Of a stretch of 64,000 nt of DNA, positions 11,965 through 21,598 are shown one piece after another (positions within the stretch are counted from its first letter, which is position 1; every line of letters begins with the position of its first letter). Origin of the DNA: Conus ventricosus (Eukaryota; Mollusca; Gastropoda; Neogastropoda; Conidae); contig CM031616.1 in NCBI GenBank assembly GCA_018398815.1, positions 71,865,749 through 71,929,748 on the forward strand, given 5' to 3'. Under the pieces are notes generated by a model. It was not told the DNA's origin. It made no database searches and saw nothing but the letters and a program-made list of their open reading frames with translations. The translations under genes were made by a program, and so were the position numbers.

Positions 11965-12956
11965 GCATACACACACACACACACATACACACGCACCCAC
12001 GCACACCCACCCACACACACACGCAGTAGAGTCTTTTTCAACCTAACATGCTAACCAACTTTATGCAAATCAATTCTGCATTCCCAATCAAAAAACCATC
12101 TTTTCCCCTTATTAACGTTTTCTAGATTAATATTATGCAAGCAGTTTAACATGAAGTTTCACTTAAGACGAGTGGATTTCTTGTCACAGAGACACAATAT
12201 ATTTTATCATATCATCAACCTGTTGAACAAGAAAGATGGAAATTCATTTCACCAAAACCAGGCAATCAGTTACACTTGAAGTCATTAACCAAACATCAAT
12301 CTTGGTTCACATAAAACATCAAGAAAAGAAAAATTCTTGCTCATCTCAGTTTGCACAAAACATTGAGGAAAGAAAATTCTTTCTCATCTTCACAAAAGTT
12401 AACAGCTAATGCGATACTGCTCAGAAGCAGTGTTGGCTAAATTCTACATTGAACGGGATTACTAATGTTAGCATAACCATTGTAAGCAATCAGAAGGTCA
12501 GCACTTTTGAGTTTTGTGATGGCATGTTGTGTTGCTGTCTTTACTTTTTGCTATGAATAGAATTGAAGGTTAACATAATCAACACAGATCCTGAAATCAT
12601 TCATTGTGCCCAGAAAAAACTCACAGTAGTCATTGCACAGACGTTACCTCAGGACATGACATTTGAGTATTTTTTTTTAACTTAATTTTCTTGAAAAAAA
12701 ACTAAAGTTGATAGCAACTTCAATATGAAACAGTGTTATAATCCTTACTTTCCATCTCTTTGAGGCTGTATATTTTAAAAATCAACATTATTACATTGTG
12801 TTTACTTGGAGTTATAATGAGTCTACTATCAAAAATCATTCACTTCATCTCTATCATCTGCCATCCCACAAAGAGGCTTGGGTGGCCGATTTCTTCTGTT
12901 CAAATTAGCCAATGAAATCAACTGTTACTGGTTTACTTTCATGTCATATGCTATAG
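11288..12956 (-). other. 5' region of the Tx1-like LINE, ORF1 not recognisable
   Basis: About 1.67 kb upstream (in the LINE's own sense) of its endonuclease. It is AT-rich, contains the CA microsatellite at 11931-12022, and has no ORF I can match to a LINE ORF1. It may be a long 5' UTR, a decayed ORF1, or include later insertions. It is assigned to the element only because the target duplication closes at 12956. Confidence 0.5.
11931..12022. repeat. (CA)n microsatellite
   Basis: Interrupted (CA)n tract with CACACA runs broken by CTG and CGCACC. It follows an A-rich stretch of C-interrupted runs. Confidence 0.95.
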
Positions 12957-13129
12957 TGCTTCAACTATTGAAACGAATTCCTCTTCTAACAAATCAGCCT
13001 GTTTTGTCAAAAACTAAGCCGTCAAAGAAAAATTACCAAGCAATTTCTCATTGGATATTTTGGAAGAATACAATCTTCCTTTCGCTTTAAATGAATTGAA
13101 ATCTGCCTTACTTTCTTTGCAACGATTCC
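12957..13129 (+). pseudogene. Old I-like LINE fragment, piece 2 of 3
   Basis: This continues the homology of 6130-6720 directly after the antisense LINE. It aligns with copy A from about 3095 to 3265: AATTCCTCTTCTAACAAATC, GTCAAAAAC, ACAATCTTCCTTTC and AATGAATTGAAATC. It ends at TTGCAACGATTCC (13117-13129), where copy B is inserted; that word recurs at 19919-19931. Confidence 0.88.
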
Positions 13130-13867
13130 CCTCCGGGGGTTGCGACCTTGTCGTGGTCGGAGGGCTTGCGTGGTCCAGTGATCCCTTAGGCTTTGCTGGC
13201 GGGGGCATCAATACTTGGAGATAGGCTGTTTTTTTTCAAGCTGCTTCTAGGTCCGAAAAGCCAAAATGCTGTCTGGCCTAAGCTTAACGTGGTAAGGAGT
13301 TGATGCCCCTGGTAGGGCTTCCCATGTCAGATAGGCTAAGGGTGAGGATCCTGACTAAGAGTAACCCACCTTTCTCCTTTTCTTGTTTTCTGCCTTCCTT
13401 ATTTGGCCCTTTTCTATCTTCGTCTCCCCTTCAAGTCTTCTTTTCCACACTCCTTTTCTCTCTGTGGTCTCCTTAAGATCCGCCGCGTTTGCCGTGCGGT
13501 GCGACCTGTGTCGGAGGGGAATGAGATCCTGGTGATTGAGAGGGCCAGCGCTCTCAACACATCACTTTGGCTCGGACCTCTCCTAGACAGGGAGTACACT
13601 TTGGCCCGGTGTACTAATCGGCTCCCCTTCTTGGGGCTGGGTCAAAACAGGCATTTCTCCGGCTGGCCAAGGTAACCCCTGCAGTGCTCAGCTCTCTGTT
13701 CCCGGGAGTTGGGCATGATCAGGGGGGATAGGGTTGGTAGGTTTTTGTCTGTTGTATGTCTCTCCGAAGCCTGGAAGGGGTCAAGACATTGGTTTCTTGG
13801 CCCTGGCCCCTTAGTTGGACTCCAAGGTGGGTGGGTAAGGGAGGGATGAAATATAATAAACTAAAAC
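13130..13867 (+). promoter_or_regulatory. 5' UTR of copy B, with terminal hairpin
   Basis: The first 34 nt (13130-13163) can fold: CCTCC pairs with GGAGG and GACC pairs with GGTC, with an internal loop on the 5' side and loop TTGTCGT. Most of the 5' UTR is nearly identical in copies B, C and D, including GTGATTGAGAGGGCC and GGTAGGGCTTCCCATGTCAG. Apparent ORFs in the UTR lack consistent ATG starts between copies. Internal promoter activity is expected for a full-length LINE but is not shown here. Confidence 0.7.
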
Positions 13868-15200
13868 ATGGCTTTTTCAAAAAATATCCCCCCCAAAAGG
13901 AAGAGGAGGGCAGCATCCCCTATTTCAGGGGAACGTTATTCTGACAACGATTCTGACAGTGAGGTACGACAGAGAACAGGTTTGTGGGCTTCCTGGCTCG
14001 TGGTGGAAGGGACGGAGCAGGAAAGACCCTTTCAGCTCTGAGCCCTTTTGCTATTCAAAAGGGCTTTCAAGGCTTAGCAGGTGACCCTCAGTCCGTCAAA
14101 AGGTTGAGGAATGGATCGTTTCTAGTTCAATGTCGATCAAGAAAACAATCTGAACAGCTGTTGAGGGCAACAAAATTAGTGGATAGGGAGATCAGGGTGA
14201 CTCCCCATAAACAGTTAAATTCATCGAAAGGTGTGATTCGCTGCAGAGATCTAACGGGTGTCTCAGAGGCAGAAATAAAAACGGAACTGGCGTCCCAGGG
14301 TGTGACGGAGGTGCGCAGGGTGACAGTCAAGAAAGGTGCAGAGAGAGTGGCCACCAACACCCTCTTTCTGACCTTCTGCAACCCTGTGCTGCCTCCGGTC
14401 ATCAAAGTTGGCTACCTGAACGTCCGTGTTCAGTTGTATGTCCCGTCCCCGTTGAGATGCTTCAGGTGCCAGAGGTTTGGACATGTCAGAGACCGCTGTT
14501 CTGGGCAGGAGGTGTGCGGTGTTTGCTGCAAGGCAATCCATGATGGGCCGTGCAAAGATCCGGCACATTGTGCTAACTGCAGTGGCGATCATCCCTCCTC
14601 CTCAAGAAACTGTCCTCTTTGGATTCAAGAATCCACCATTCAACGAATAAAACGGAAAAGAAGATCTCCTTTTTTGAAGCCCGCAAGCAGGTTGTGGGCA
14701 GTCAGACTCCAACAGCTTCATATGCTTCGGCCGTAAAGTCGGTTCCCGCAGTTTCCACTCGATCAGTCTGCTGTCAGACTGATGACTTTACATTTTCCAA
14801 AACATTGCAAGTCAGAACTGTCAACTCTGGTGGAAGCAGGTCCACCACCTTCCCACCCAAAGTGACTGCCCCTGGTGGAGGCAAAAAATCCGCCACCCCT
14901 CAGACTGCCCAGCAGTCTACAACATCTGCTGCTGGGCAGATTAAAAAACCAGCAATTCCGCCTCGAACTCTCCTATCCAGTGCCCGTGCGGGCAAGGGAG
15001 TTCCACCCAATGTGGAGACGGTGGAGATGAGAAAAAAACCTCCACCTTCTCCCAAATCCAGACCTCCACCATCTCCAAAATCCAGGCCTTTGTCACCTGC
15101 GGGCAAGTCTGCCAGCGGGTCCAAAGACCAACACAGTCCAGTGCAACTAAAAAATAAGTTCACTCCATTGGCCGCAGATGCTGATGAGGAGATGACCTGA
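13868..15200 (+). pseudogene. I-like LINE ORF1 (gag-like), copy B, frameshifted
   Basis: ORF1 nucleic-acid-binding protein. ATG 13868 begins MAFSKNIPPKRKRRAA, a basic, possibly nuclear-targeting start, followed by an acidic DSDSE stretch. A missing C in the run near 14026 shifts the frame. From 13984 the second frame covers the conserved core and the three zinc knuckles (CFRCQRFGHVRDRC near 14459-14500, CGVCCKAIHDGPC, and a CX2CX3HX6C). A further shift near 14645-14730 moves reading to the frame of 14619-15200, which holds the Pro/Ser/Lys-rich tail and EEMT stop. Copy B is the only one of the four with an intact A-run near 14140, where it reads RKQSEQLL. Confidence 0.88.
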
Positions 15201-15226
15201 TCTCTCTCCTTTTCGCCCTCTGCACC

Positions 15227-18200
15227 ATGGATAGTACAATATTCCATTGGAATATCGTGGACTAAATTCCAACTTTGAGGAGCTGCAGCTTCTGTGTCAA
15301 TCTATAAAACCTTCCGTCGTGGCTCTTCAGGAAACCCAAATTCAAAGCCAGAAGACCTTTACTCTTTCTGGCTTTAATATACTTTTGAAACCTGCACAAC
15401 CATCCACGTTGGGACTGTCGGGCGGTGTTGCCCTTCTCCTACACAAAACTCTGTTGTATAGTCCTGTCGCTCTGTCTACCTCCCTTCAGGCTGTAGCTGC
15501 GAGAGTCACTCTCCACAAGACTGTGACAATCTGTTCCCTTTATCTACCTCCTTCTGTCCCGGTTTGTCGTCAGGACCTTGTCAGTCTGATAAGAGAACTT
15601 CCTCGACCTTTTTTGCTGTTGGGTGACTTTAACGGTCACAACCCTCTTTGGGGTAGTGCCGGTACGTCATCCAGAGGTCTGCTGATTGAGGATGTCCTTT
15701 CGGATTTGGATTTGTGTTGTCTGAACGACGGATCTGCAACTTACCTCCACTCTTCCACAGGTTCACTTTCGTGTTTAGATTTGTCGGTTTGTGACCCCTC
15801 GCTGGTCCTGGACTATGAGTGGTCTGTCCATGACGATCTGCACGGAAGTGACCATTTCCCTGTCTTACTACAACCCGTCATAACTGAACACGTCTCTGTC
15901 TCTCAACATCTAAATTACAAGAAAGCAAACTGGGATCTATCGCAACCACTATTTCTAAAGAATTCCAGGACACTGACTTTCTTCAGAGTCCGGACCCAGC
16001 AGAATCACTGACTAACACTGTGATCAAGTGTGCTAAAGCTTGTATTCCAGTGTCTTCCGATAAACTTCAAATGCCAAAAACACCCTGGTTTGATTCAGAC
16101 TGCCAACAAATTTCCAAAGTTCGAAAACGGGCTCAGCGTCAGGTGTACCACCGACCTTCGGGTCCCAACGCTCGAGCCCATCAAAAATCCGTGCTAAATC
16201 TAGACACACTTTTAAAATCAGTGAACGTCGGTCCTGGAGAAGCTTCTGCTCCAGGCTGACATCAAAAACTTCCAAGAAAAAAGTGTGGAACATCATTAAG
16301 AAAATCAAAGGGAAGAACACCTGTCCCACTGTGAACCATCTCAAGTTTTCGGATTCTTTAATAACAGAGAAGAAAGCAGTTGCTAATCTGCTTGCTTCAA
16401 CCATTGAAAAGAATTCCTCCTCTTCTAATAAATCAGCCACTTTTGTCAAAAACAAAGCCCTAAAAGAAAAATCACCCTGCAACTTTTCGTCCGACAACAT
16501 GGAAGACTACAATCTCCTTCACGTTAAACGAGCTGAAATCTGCCTTGCTTTCTTGCAGCGATTCCTCTCCAGGTATAGATGAAATCCATTATCAGCTGTT
16601 GAAACATCTTCCGCTAGAAGGTCTGAACATACTGCTACAGGTCTACAACCATGTGTGGACTACAGGTTTTTTTCCACCCTCTTGGCGAAAAGCCCTCATT
16701 ATTCCCATCCCCAAACCTGGAAAAGCTCTTTCTAATCCATCAAATTACCGTCCCATAGCTTTGACCAGCTGTGTTTGTAAATTGATGGAAAAAATGGTCA
16801 ATGCTAGGCTCATGTGGAAACTTGAAACCGATGGCCTTTTGGCGAAAGAACAGTGTGGTTTCCGCAAACATCGGACTACCGTTGACCATTTGATTCGTCT
16901 GGAATCTACACTTCGGAACACCTTTCTGAACAAACAGCATGCAGTGGCAATTTTCTTTGACTTGGAGAAGGCCTACGATACCACCTGGAAGTCGGGGATA
17001 CTTCATGATCTCCACGATATGGGTTTTCGAGGTCATCTTCCGCTTTTTATTCAAAATTTTTTGGCAGAACGACAGTTTCAGGTCCGGGTTGGCACCACTC
17101 TCTCTGATGTCCACGAGCAGGAGTTGGGTGTTCCACAGGGGAGCATACTATCTCCTGCCCTCTTTAGTATTAAGATCAACAACATTGTTCAATCAGTTCA
17201 GCAGGGTTCAGACTGCTCATTGTTTGTGGATGATTTGCTGTCTACGCAACTGGAAGCCTGTACCCAAGTGTCCAGCGCCGGCTCCAGCTTTGCGTAGATA
17301 AAATCCATCGATGGGCGGATGAAAACGGTTTCACCTTTTCTCCAACAAAGACGCAATGTATTCACTTCCATAATTTCCGTCAGTTTTTCCCAGATCCTGA
17401 ACTTCAAGTAGGGAAATCTCCCATTCCAGCTGTTACAGAGGCCAAATTTCTGGGAGTCATTTTTGACCAGAAACTCAACTTTCTCAGTCACATCAAAAAC
17501 CTCAAAACTTCTTGCCAGAAAGCTCTGAATATTCTGCGGGTCGTAGCGCACACCGACTGGGGCGCTGATAAGAAAACTTTGCTGCACCTCTACAGAGCCC
17601 TGGTCCGTTCCAAACTGGACTATGGTTGTGCTGTCTACAGCTCCGCAAGACCCTCTTACCTCAAACTTTTGGACCCTATCCACCATCAAGGGCTTCGTCT
17701 CTGTCTTGGAGCGTTCCGCACCACCCCTGTGTACAGCCTGTACGCAGAGGCGGGCGAACCTTCGTTGTCCAACCGCAGGCTGAAACTGTCTTTAAATTAT
17801 TATATCCAACTGTTCTCAGAACCGCAGAATCCTGCCTATGACTGTGTCTTTGACCCTCCATTCCAAAGTAAGTTTGAAAACAACCCTAAATGTATTCCGC
17901 CGTTTGGTCTTCGTATGCAGCCTCACGTGCGGAATGCAGGTCTAGACCTGGGAGTAGTTTCCGATTTTTCCAAGTTTCCGGATCAACCTCCGTGGACCTT
18001 TTTCACACCAGAGATTCGTTTCGATCTTGCAGCTTTTCGCAAAGAGTCTACCAGCTCTCTGGCGTACAAGGCATTGTATGCTGAGCTCTGTTCGAAATTC
18101 CCATCCTATCAAAAAGTTTTCACTGACGGTTCCAAGTCTGAGGATGGAGTGGCCTGTGCAGCCTACTGCCCTGGGGCCCCTTCTCAGATACTGTTGGAAC

Positions 18201-18918
18201 ATATACATTCAGATGCTTCTGTCTATTCTGCTGAACTTACTGCTCTGGTTCTGGCTTTGAAGATAATCTCACATTCTTCAAAGAGGGACTTTCTGGTTCT
18301 GTCGGATTCGCTGTCAGCTTTGGAGGCCATAGCTGGCCGCAACCTTCAGCATCCAGAACTTTTACTTTTTTTTTTAACTTTTTAGCAAGTTGAAGGCGGA
18401 CGGTTACAACATTACTCTTGCTTGGGTTCCTGGCCATGTTGGCATCGGCGGAACGAAATGGTTGATCGTTTAGCCAAGAACGCCACAAGAGAGAAACTGT
18501 CCAACACTTATATTCCCTGCTCAGATGTGAAACCGAAATTAACGATTATGTGAGAGACCTCTGGCAGGAGGATTGGAACACACAGACGAATAACAAACTC
18601 TTTCAGATCCGTCCAAACCTTCAGGAGTTCCTCCCATCCACGTCGGTAGGTCGTAAAGAGGAAACGGTTCTGTGCCGGCTGCACACCGGCCATTCGTATT
18701 TTACCCATGCTTACCTTTTAAAGAGTGAAGAAGCTCCGTGGTGCATTCCATGTCATGCGCCACTGACAATGAAACATGTTCTTTTAGAGTGTTGGGACTT
18801 GCACGATGTGAGACACAAACATTTTACAGCGGAGTCCATGAAGATCCTGTTCAGGGATGTCCCGCCTGATGTGATCCTTGAGGTTTTGAGAGAGATTAAC
18901 ATTTTTCATCTGATTTAA
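15227..18918 (+). pseudogene. I-like LINE ORF2 polyprotein, copy B, multiply frameshifted
   Basis: ATG 15227 lies 26 nt after the ORF1 stop. A missing C near 15258 breaks the frame within the first dozen codons. The endonuclease is then open to about 16011, with VALQETQIQSQ, LLLGDFNGHNPLW and SDHFPVLLQP. Further single-base losses lie near 15942, 16190, 16515 and 17234, the last just after the catalytic FVDD. The RT core is otherwise complete (EKAYDTTWKSG, GVPQGSILSPALF). RNase H is intact from about 18115 until a T-run near 18370 shifts the frame (TTTGAAC became TTTTAAC), and one G is missing near 18450. The C-terminal CX2CX7HX4C motif is present. It looks recently dead: the breaks are mostly one-base indels in homopolymers. 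Confidence 0.9.
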
Positions 18919-18991
18919 GATTTTACGGCAGAAAGATTTTTAACAAAGTTTCTGGTGCGTTTCTAGACGATGTCATTTAACGAGATGTATG

Positions 18992-19029
<38 letters not shown>

Positions 19030-19112
19030 ACTGGTGAGTTGATTTTAACGTGGTGACAGCCCTGATATGGCCCTTTGCGGTCGGCTGGGCTATAAGCAAC
19101 ATTATCTTATCT

Positions 19113-19775
19113 TATCCTATCAAAATGTTTTCACTGACGGTTCCAAGTCTGAGGATGGAGTGGCCTGTGCAGCCTACTGCCCTGGGGCTCCTTCTCAGAT
19201 ACTGTTGGAACATATACATTCAGATGCTTCTGTCTATTCTGCTGAACTTACTGCTCTAGTACTGGCTTTGAAGATAATCTCACATTCTTCGAAGAGGGAC
19301 TTTCTGGTTCTGTCGGATTCGCTGTCAGCTTTGGCGGCCATAGCTGGCCGCAACCTTCAGCATCCAGAACTTTTACTTTTTTTTTAACTTTTTAGCAAGT
19401 TGAAGGCGGACGGTTACAACATTACTCTTGCTTGGGTTCCTGGTCATGTTGGCATCGGCGGGAACGAAATGGTTGATCGTTTAGCCAAGAACGCAGCAAG
19501 AGAGAAACTGTCCAACACTTATATCCCCTGCTCAGATGTGAAACCGAAAATTAACGATTTTGTGAGAGACCTCTGGCAGGAGGATTGGAACACACAGACG
19601 AATAACAAACTCTTTCAGATCCGTCCAAACCTTAAGGACGTCTCGCCTGACGTGATCCTTGAGTTTTTGAGAGAGATTAACATTTTTCATCTGATTTAAG
19701 ATTTTACGGCAGAAAGATTTTTAACAAAGTTTCTGGTGCGTTTGTAGACGATGTCATTAACGAGATGTGTGAAAG

Positions 19776-19808
<33 letters not shown>

Positions 19809-19920
19809 TTTGTTTTTTTTTTAATATAATGACTGGTGAGTTGATTTTAACGTGGTGACAGCCCTGATGTGGCCCTTTGCGGTCGGCTGGGCTATAAGCA
19901 ACATTATCTTATCTTATCTT
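19113..19920 (+). mobile_element. Truncated I-like LINE unit joined to the 3' end of copy B
   Basis: Directly after copy B's TTATC tail, LINE sequence restarts in the RNase H domain (CTATCAAAATGTTTTCACTG, equal to copy B near 18107) and runs to a second tail at 19920. It shares copy B's unusual T-run frameshift (TTTTTTAACTTTTTAG), so both come from the same source lineage. It has an internal deletion of about 230 bp: AAGGAC near 19639 is joined to the sequence before GCCTGACGTGATCC, removing the C-terminal zinc-binding region. Its 3' UTR carries (GTT)n at about 19776-19806 instead of a pure T-run. The right target duplication follows immediately. Template jumping during one insertion, or a later local duplication, could produce this. 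Confidence 0.85.
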
Positions 19921-20056
19921 GCAACGATTCCTCTCCTGGTATAGATGAAATCCATTATAAACTTTTGAAATATCTTAACTGATGGAAAAAATGGTCAGTG
20001 CCAGACTCATGTGGAAACTCGAAACCGACAGCCTTCTAGTGAAAGAACCGTGTTGA
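19921..20056 (+). pseudogene. Old I-like LINE fragment, piece 3 of 3
   Basis: The homology of 12957-13129 resumes with GCAACGATTCCTCTCC and GGTATAGATGAAATCCATTA (RT region). An internal loss of about 170 bp relative to copy A (3312 to 3482) brings in GATGGAAAAAATGGTCAGTG and the sequence up to AGTGAAAGAACCGTG. It ends before a CA microsatellite. It carries the right target duplication for the copy B insertion. Confidence 0.87.
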
Positions 20057-20104
20057 CATGCCAATAACAACAACATCACACACACGTACATGCACACAGG
20101 TCCT

Positions 20105-20106
<2 letters not shown>

Positions 20107-20184
<78 letters not shown>
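20107..20184. repeat. (CA)n microsatellite
   Basis: About 39 uninterrupted CA units. The unassigned DNA to about 20690 contains no recognisable gene. Confidence 0.98.
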
Positions 20185-20186
<2 letters not shown>

Positions 20187-20690
20187 AAAACAACAAACAA
20201 CTGAATGGGTGATGATAAATTGATAACAACAGTGCTATAGGATGATAATCATTGTTGTAACTGGAATAATGCAGTGGCACTGGTACAGTAGTGCCTGTAT
20301 AAAGGAAACGGTCAATGACTGAAGGATGATGATCATTGTCATAAAAGAGATTAAAGGTACTGTGCTATGCTCATCATTGTCGTAGGTGAAATGATGTGGT
20401 GGCATTAATATGATAATGCCGGTTCAGGCAATGTTGAGGTGTGCATGTGTGTCAATGCCTCCAGGGTTCCTGCCTGAGTGAACGAAGAAGAAGATCATCT
20501 TATAAGTTCTCTTTTCATTGATCATTTCTGTCTTCTCAACCAACACGAATATGTTAATGCCAACACATTATTTTACCTGCCACAATGAACACCATCCCAT
20601 AGTATTGTTTACTTTTTCAATAACACTATTTGCATGAGTTTCCCTACCCCCCACCCCACACGTATGTATGTGTGGGTGGAGAGATATGAG

Positions 20691-20695
20691 CTCTC

Positions 20696-20750
<55 letters not shown>
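20691..20750. repeat. (CT)n microsatellite
   Basis: CT-repeat tract of about 60 bp followed by C-rich pyrimidines. ORFs across it on either strand are simple-repeat translations. Confidence 0.97.
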
Positions 20751-20753
<3 letters not shown>

Positions 20754-21598
20754 CCCCTCCCCCATTGCCCTCTTCTCCCCCCTCCCCCATGAAACCTTAT
20801 TACCCATTCATCATTTCCATTCCCTTCCAGTCATTATTAGTATTACCCACACCCCCAGATATAACTACCCACACATAACTACTATCATCACACTCACCAC
20901 CCATTGAAGTCATTTATTTATTTACTTTTTTATTTATTTAATATCTGTTATATATATTTTTTTTTAATTTAATTTTTTTGATTTGTTTATTTTCATTATA
21001 GTTATTTTATTTTATTTTATTTTTTTGCTCCACTAAGCACTATTATCAATCCACCATGATCACTTCCTTCACTAACATATACCATTCTACAAAACAAGCT
21101 ACAAACCCCATTGTTTCACTCCCCTCCCACTCGCTATTTCCTCTCCAATGATCCCCTCCTGGGTGGCGGCCTTGTTTCTGTCTGGCGCCCATTTTGATCA
21201 TGCACTGAATATGAGAAGATAAGCAGGTTTCTCGTTCTTCGTTTCACTGTCCTAAATATTTGTTTTTGCCTGAAGAAGACTCAAGAGGTCGAAATGCATT
21301 GTGTTTTGTCCTGTACTTTGTTTGTCTGTGTCCTTGGCGGTAACTAACCCCCTCTCTTTCTAAATTTTGAAATATTAGATTATATTTCTATGTATGTGAT
21401 GATACCATTCCAGAGTATAGAGTGGGGCAGAAAGGAAAAAAAAAGCAAGAAAGAAAGAAAGAAGCTTAACAGCCCTGTAAAAGGAACACAAGTGAAAAGT
21501 GAACAATGCAGGAATGTGTGTCATCCAGTACATTGACTGACTGAGTGCTAGTAATTAGTTCATCTCCTGTAAAATTGGAATCTAATCTTCGTTCCATT
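20751..21598. other. AT-rich spacer with a possible retroelement end
   Basis: Mostly T-rich and A-rich DNA. At 21270-21290 it has CCTGAAGAAGACTCAAGAGG followed by TCGAAATG, the kind of word seen near ends of several retroelement groups. From about 21338 it reads TGTCCTTGGCGGTAACTAAC, which recurs near 44678. No ORF is recognisable. A purine-rich AAAGAAAG stretch lies just before the lysine-rich ORF. Confidence 0.35.

Larger units (their letters stand above)
6721..12956 (-). mobile_element. Tx1/L1-like LINE, inserted antisense, with 13-bp target duplication
   Basis: The insertion is bounded by TGCTTCAACTATT on both sides (6708-6720 and 12957-12969), a perfect 13-bp target duplication. Its 3' end is the poly-T run at 6721, the antisense of a poly-A tail; transcription would run right to left. 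Contents in minus orientation: about 1.67 kb of 5' region (12956-11288), a broken ORF2 with AP endonuclease and RT (11287-7634), and a 3' region of about 900 bp with CA/TA-rich simple repeats. At about 6.2 kb it is probably full length. ORF1 is not recognisable in the 5' region, where only short ORFs and a CA microsatellite are seen. DFEKAFDSISW, FADDTN and SPLGKITVLKTLVLSKL support the Tx1/L1 side of the LINE tree. Confidence 0.88.
13130..19112 (+). mobile_element. I-like LINE, copy B, full length
   Basis: Complete element from its 5' terminus (CCTCCGGGGGTTGCGACC) to the tail ATTATCTTATCTTATC at about 19112. It has a 5' UTR of about 738 bp, ORF1 13868-15200, a 26-nt spacer, ORF2 15227-18918, and a 3' UTR with a T-run of roughly 28 near 19000. 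It is inserted in the old I-like copy: GCAACGATTCC is duplicated at both ends of the 13130-19920 block, possibly 13 bp with two tail-ambiguous T residues. The right duplication lies not after this unit but after a second, truncated unit (19113-19920), so the two entered as one insertion or were joined later. Several single-base frameshifts disable both ORFs. Confidence 0.93.

Noticed and set aside
13130..13163. HDV-like self-cleaving ribozyme at the LINE 5' end
   Set aside because: A hairpin is clear, but I could not pair the nested P1/P2/P1.1 helices by hand, so I report only the hairpin.
13403..13675. Open frame in the LINE 5' UTR, also seen in copies C and D
   Set aside because: No shared ATG and the frame is broken between copies by indels; conservation of the DNA is explained by recent common origin or UTR function.
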